From Devosia sp. (GTDB lineage: Bacteria > Pseudomonadota > Alphaproteobacteria > Rhizobiales > Devosiaceae): DNA of 7,763 nucleotides. The notes below the pieces were generated by a model that was given only the letters and a program-made list of their open reading frames with translations, was not told the DNA's origin and did not search any database. Shown here one piece after another: positions 5,039 to 7,763 of the stretch. The stretch spans positions 1 to 7,763 of the forward strand of contig JAEUMC010000594.1 in NCBI GenBank assembly GCA_016793415.1, written 5' to 3'. Position 1 is the first letter of the stretch. The number at the start of each line of letters is the position of its first letter. Made by a program: the position numbers and the translations under genes.

Positions 5039-6784
5039 ATGGCGAAAGCCCACCTGACCCGAGCCATGGCTTTGGGCGCGGCAGCGCTGCTGAGCCTTGG
5101 TGGCGGCTGGCTGTACATGCGCTTTATCGGCAATGACGGCACCAGCCTGCTCGATGTGCTGCGTACGACGCTGTTCACCCTGGTGGGCTTCTGGCTGGTG
5201 TGGGGTGGCGTTGCCGGGGTCCTCGGCATCCTCGCGCCGCCCAAGCGGATCGCCCGTGGCACAGGCCGCCCCCGCGGCATGACGGCAATCCTGATGCCGG
5301 TCTACAACGAGGATGCGGCGGCCAGCTTCTCGCGCGTCGCGGCGATGAACCGCTCGATCGTGAGCCTGGGGCTCGCCGATCGTTTCCACTTCGCCATCCT
5401 GTCGGACACCAACCGAGACGAAGTCGCAGCCGAAGAGATCGTCTGGTTCGAGCAGTTGCTGGCCGAGCCGATGGCCGAGGGACGGGTGTTCTATCGCCGG
5501 CGCGAGCGGAACATCGGCAAGAAGGCCGGCAATATCGAGGATTTCATCTCGCGCTCGGGCGGTGCCTACGACTACGCGCTGATCCTCGATGCCGACAGCC
5601 TGATGGACGGCGCGACGATCGCCGCGATGGCGAAGCGCCTGGATGACGATCCCCGGCTCGGCCTGCTGCAGACCGTCCCCGAGGTGATCCACGCCCATAG
5701 CCTGTTCGGCCGGGTGATGCAGTTCTCGGCGGCCTATCTCTCCCCGTACTTCGCGCGTGGCACCGCGCTGATGCAGGGCGAGGAAGGGCCGTACTGGGGG
5801 CACAACGCCATCGTCAGGGTGCCAGCGTTCGCTGCGAGTTGCGGGTTGCCGGTGCTGTCGGGCAAGCCGCCGCATGGCGGGCACATCCTCAGCCACGACT
5901 ATGTCGAGGCGGCGCTCTTGTCGCGCGCCGGCTGGAAGGTCGAGGTCGACCCCTATCTGGGCGGTTCGTACGAGGAAGGCCCGGAGAACCTGATCGAATA
6001 TGCCAAGCGCGACCGGCGCTGGTGCCAGGGCAACCTGCAGCACCGCCGTGTACTGGGCGCGCCCGCCCTGAAGGTCTGGAGCCGCTTCACCTTCGTGCAG
6101 GGCATCATGGCCTATGCCGCTTCGCCGCTCTGGCTGGCGCTGCTCGCGGCCAGCATCCTCGCCGCGGCGCTGCCGAGCAAGTACTGGTGGCGGGACAACG
6201 AGACCGGCATCTGGGTGCTGGCGGTGGCAGTGGCCATCGCGCTGCTGCTGCCGAAATTCCTGATCCTCGCCCGCTCGACGCTGGGCGGCCGCAACAAGGG
6301 GTTCGGCGGAACCATCCGGGCCGGGCTCTCGGTGATCGCGGAGATCGTGATTTCGACGCTGCTGGCGCCGATCATGCTGTGCTTCCAGAGCAAGGCGGTG
6401 ATCGAGATCCTCCTGGGGCTCGATGGCGGCTGGCCGGCGACCAATCGCGATGAGGGCCGGGTAAGCTTCTCGACAGCATTCGCCGCCAGCTGGTGGGTAA
6501 CGGTAGCCGGTGCCGCCGTACTCGCAATCTCCACTGCCTTCGCCAGCGACCTGGTGCCGTGGCTCTTGCCGGTGGCGCTGCCGGCAATCGGGGCGCCGTT
6601 GCTGATCGCGGCAACCTCGCATGGGATTTCGAGCGGCCGGGAGCCGATCCTGTTCACCACCACGAGCGAGACGGCGCCCGCGCCTATCATCATCGAGCAG
6701 CAGCGCATCTTCCTGAGCTGGACGCAGCAGGGCCCCGCCCTTGGCGAGCCTGCTGCTGCCGGAACGGCCCAAGTCCATGCCTGA
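5039..6784 (+). CDS. opgH: OpgH, glucan backbone glucosyltransferase (GT2)
   Basis: 581-residue inner-membrane glucosyltransferase that builds the OPG backbone from UDP-glucose and is thought to move it to the periplasm. Two N-terminal membrane segments (about 6-28 and 39-65) precede the cytoplasmic GT2 domain (about 80-340). That domain has YNEDAAA, SDTNRDE, LDADS (183-187, metal-binding D184-x-D186), YWGHNAI, SHDYVEAAL (285-293, catalytic-acid block) and RDRRWCQGN (324-332, the QxxRW-like block). Five or six membrane segments follow to about residue 530. The start is fixed by a TAG directly before the ATG (TAGATG); a weak AAGG lies 9 nt upstream. E. coli OpgH is 847 residues, with a long cytoplasmic N-terminus that is absent here; the small ORF upstream may be its remnant. 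The 3' end overlaps opgC by 8 bp, indicating coupling. Confidence 0.96.
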   Translation: MAKAHLTRAMALGAAALLSLGGGWLYMRFIGNDGTSLLDVLRTTLFTLVGFWLVWGGVAGVLGILAPPKRIARGTGRPRGMTAILMPVYNEDAAASFSRVAAMNRSIVSLGLADRFHFAILSDTNRDEVAAEEIVWFEQLLAEPMAEGRVFYRRRERNIGKKAGNIEDFISRSGGAYDYALILDADSLMDGATIAAMAKRLDDDPRLGLLQTVPEVIHAHSLFGRVMQFSAAYLSPYFARGTALMQGEEGPYWGHNAIVRVPAFAASCGLPVLSGKPPHGGHILSHDYVEAALLSRAGWKVEVDPYLGGSYEEGPENLIEYAKRDRRWCQGNLQHRRVLGAPALKVWSRFTFVQGIMAYAASPLWLALLAASILAAALPSKYWWRDNETGIWVLAVAVAIALLLPKFLILARSTLGGRNKGFGGTIRAGLSVIAEIVISTLLAPIMLCFQSKAVIEILLGLDGGWPATNRDEGRVSFSTAFAASWWVTVAGAAVLAISTAFASDLVPWLLPVALPAIGAPLLIAATSHGISSGREPILFTTTSETAPAPIIIEQQRIFLSWTQQGPALGEPAAAGTAQVHA

Positions 6785-7763
6785 AACGCTTGCCATGCCT
6801 GAGACCACTGCCACGCTGAAGCGCGCTCCATTGCTCGAGCGCCTCAAGACTTTTGCCGGCTTCGCCACGGCGGAGGCGAGCCTCGACGCGCCGCGCGCCG
6901 GGCGCGACGCCCGGCTCGACATGTTCCGCGGACTGGCGCTGGTGATGATCTTCATCAACCACGTGCCGGGGACCTTCTACGAGAACCTGACCAGCCGCAA
7001 TTTCGGCTTTTCGGATGCGGCGGAAGCCTTCGTCTTCATGTCCGGGCTAGCCGCCGGGCTCGCCTATTCCGGGCGTTTCGTCAGCGGGCCGCTGTGGCCG
7101 GCGATCGCCAAGGTGTGGGCCCGGGCGCGCCAGCTGTATTTCGTGCACCTGAGCATCACCATGATCGCGCTCGCGATCTTTGCCGGCGCGGCCTGGTGGT
7201 TCGGCCTCGACGAGGTGCTGGAAAAGAACAACATCGCGGCAATCTTCGGCTTCCCGCTGCAGACCATGATCGGGCTGCCGCTGCTGACGCATCAGCTCGG
7301 CTATCTCAACATCCTGCCGCTCTACATGACGCTGCTGCTGGCAACGCCGCTGGTGATCGTACTCGGCTTGCGCTGGCCGGTGCAAACCATGCTTGGCTCG
7401 ATCCTCGTCTGGGCGCTGGCCGGGCAGTTCCGCATCAACCTGCCGAACTTCCCCACCCAGGGTGGTTGGTTCTTCAACCCGTTCTCGTGGCAGATCCTGT
7501 TCGTCATCGGACTGTTGTCCGGCATGGCGATGAAGCAGGGGCGGCGCTTCGTGCCGAAGAGCCCGGTGCTGTTCGGGCTCGCCGCAGCGTTCCTGCTGTT
7601 CGTGCTGCTGTGGATGAAGGTGCCGCCGCTTGGCGACCTCGGTCGGCAGGGGCTGGGGTTCCTCAGCAAACTCGGACTGCCGTTCTACGTCACCTGGTTC
7701 GACAAGACCTTCCTCGCCCTGCCCCGGCTGCTGCATGCGCTGGCGCTGTTCTATGTCGTGGCC
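6777..7763 (+). CDS. opgC: OpgC, membrane acyltransferase for glucan substitution, 3' end cut by the window edge
   Basis: 329 residues are visible in an open frame running off the right edge. OpgC-family multi-pass inner-membrane protein (acyltransferase-3-like); in Rhodobacter sphaeroides and E. coli, OpgC is required for succinylation of periplasmic glucans. A cytoplasmic N-terminus of about 42 residues is followed by the family signature RDARLDMFRGLALVMIFINH (43-62). His62 in the first membrane segment is a candidate catalytic residue. Then come RNFGFSDAAEAFVFMSGLAA (74-93) and at least six more hydrophobic segments. The chosen ATG overlaps the opgH stop by 8 bp; a second in-frame ATG at 6795 (Met7) is an alternative 10 bp after the stop, and neither has a good ribosome binding site. 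Last visible gene of the OPG operon. Confidence 0.93.
   Translation, partial: MPETLAMPETTATLKRAPLLERLKTFAGFATAEASLDAPRAGRDARLDMFRGLALVMIFINHVPGTFYENLTSRNFGFSDAAEAFVFMSGLAAGLAYSGRFVSGPLWPAIAKVWARARQLYFVHLSITMIALAIFAGAAWWFGLDEVLEKNNIAAIFGFPLQTMIGLPLLTHQLGYLNILPLYMTLLLATPLVIVLGLRWPVQTMLGSILVWALAGQFRINLPNFPTQGGWFFNPFSWQILFVIGLLSGMAMKQGRRFVPKSPVLFGLAAAFLLFVLLWMKVPPLGDLGRQGLGFLSKLGLPFYVTWFDKTFLALPRLLHALALFYVVA

Noticed and set aside
3163..5280. 705-codon open frame on the minus strand opposite opgG
   Set aside because: Antisense shadow of a GC-rich gene: composition is Arg/Ala/Glu/His-rich with no recognisable domain, and it lies across three well-supported plus-strand genes.
4823..6958. 711-codon open frame on the minus strand opposite opgH
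   Set aside because: Same cause. The codon pattern and protein homology clearly support opgH on the plus strand; the antisense product is Arg/Gln-rich low-complexity sequence.
7047..7736. 229-codon minus-strand frame at the right end
   Set aside because: Lies opposite the opgC frame, which stays open to the window edge and has the OpgC signature.

Overview
The window reads as a GC-rich alphaproteobacterial chromosome. A Devosia-like or related Hyphomicrobiales host is an inference from the GC-rich third codon positions, the opgG-small ORF-opgH-opgC gene order and the protein style; it was not tested by any search. The coding is dense, with no RNA genes, mobile elements or CRISPR arrays visible.

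Left part (1-1356), minus strand: an AHSA1/SRPBCC-domain protein followed 5 bp later by an alpha/beta hydrolase that runs off the left edge. They look like a two-gene operon. Its promoter has a consensus TTGACA -35 box overlapped by palindromic sequence that looks like a repressor operator.

Middle (1357-3109), minus strand: a polytopic PIG-V-like (GT-C) mannosyltransferase followed by a membrane-anchored beta-rich protein. The second gene starts at a TTG that overlaps the stop of the first by 8 bp, so the two are probably translationally coupled and may work together on an unknown extracytoplasmic mannosylation.

Right part (3268-7763), plus strand, divergent from the mannosyltransferase: an osmoregulated periplasmic glucan (OPG) operon. 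The order is a Tat-exported OpgG/OpgD-type protein, a 47-residue small ORF, OpgH (the GT2 membrane glucan synthase) and OpgC (membrane acyltransferase, cut by the right edge). OpgH makes and exports the beta-glucan backbone, the OpgG-type protein processes it in the periplasm, and OpgC adds acyl (succinyl) groups. This is the layout known as opgGIHC in Rhodobacter sphaeroides.

The most interesting item is the 47-residue ORF between opgG and opgH. It has the best ribosome binding site in the operon and overlaps the opgG stop as ATGA. It also carries an AP-x-AMP-x-Q-x-L motif that I recall from the N-terminus of single-chain OpgH in gammaproteobacteria. It may be the detached N-terminal segment of OpgH, kept as a separate peptide. 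The 158-bp divergent intergenic region holds a perfect GCATAG-ctc-CTATGC dyad lying where a -35 box would be for the mannosyltransferase genes.
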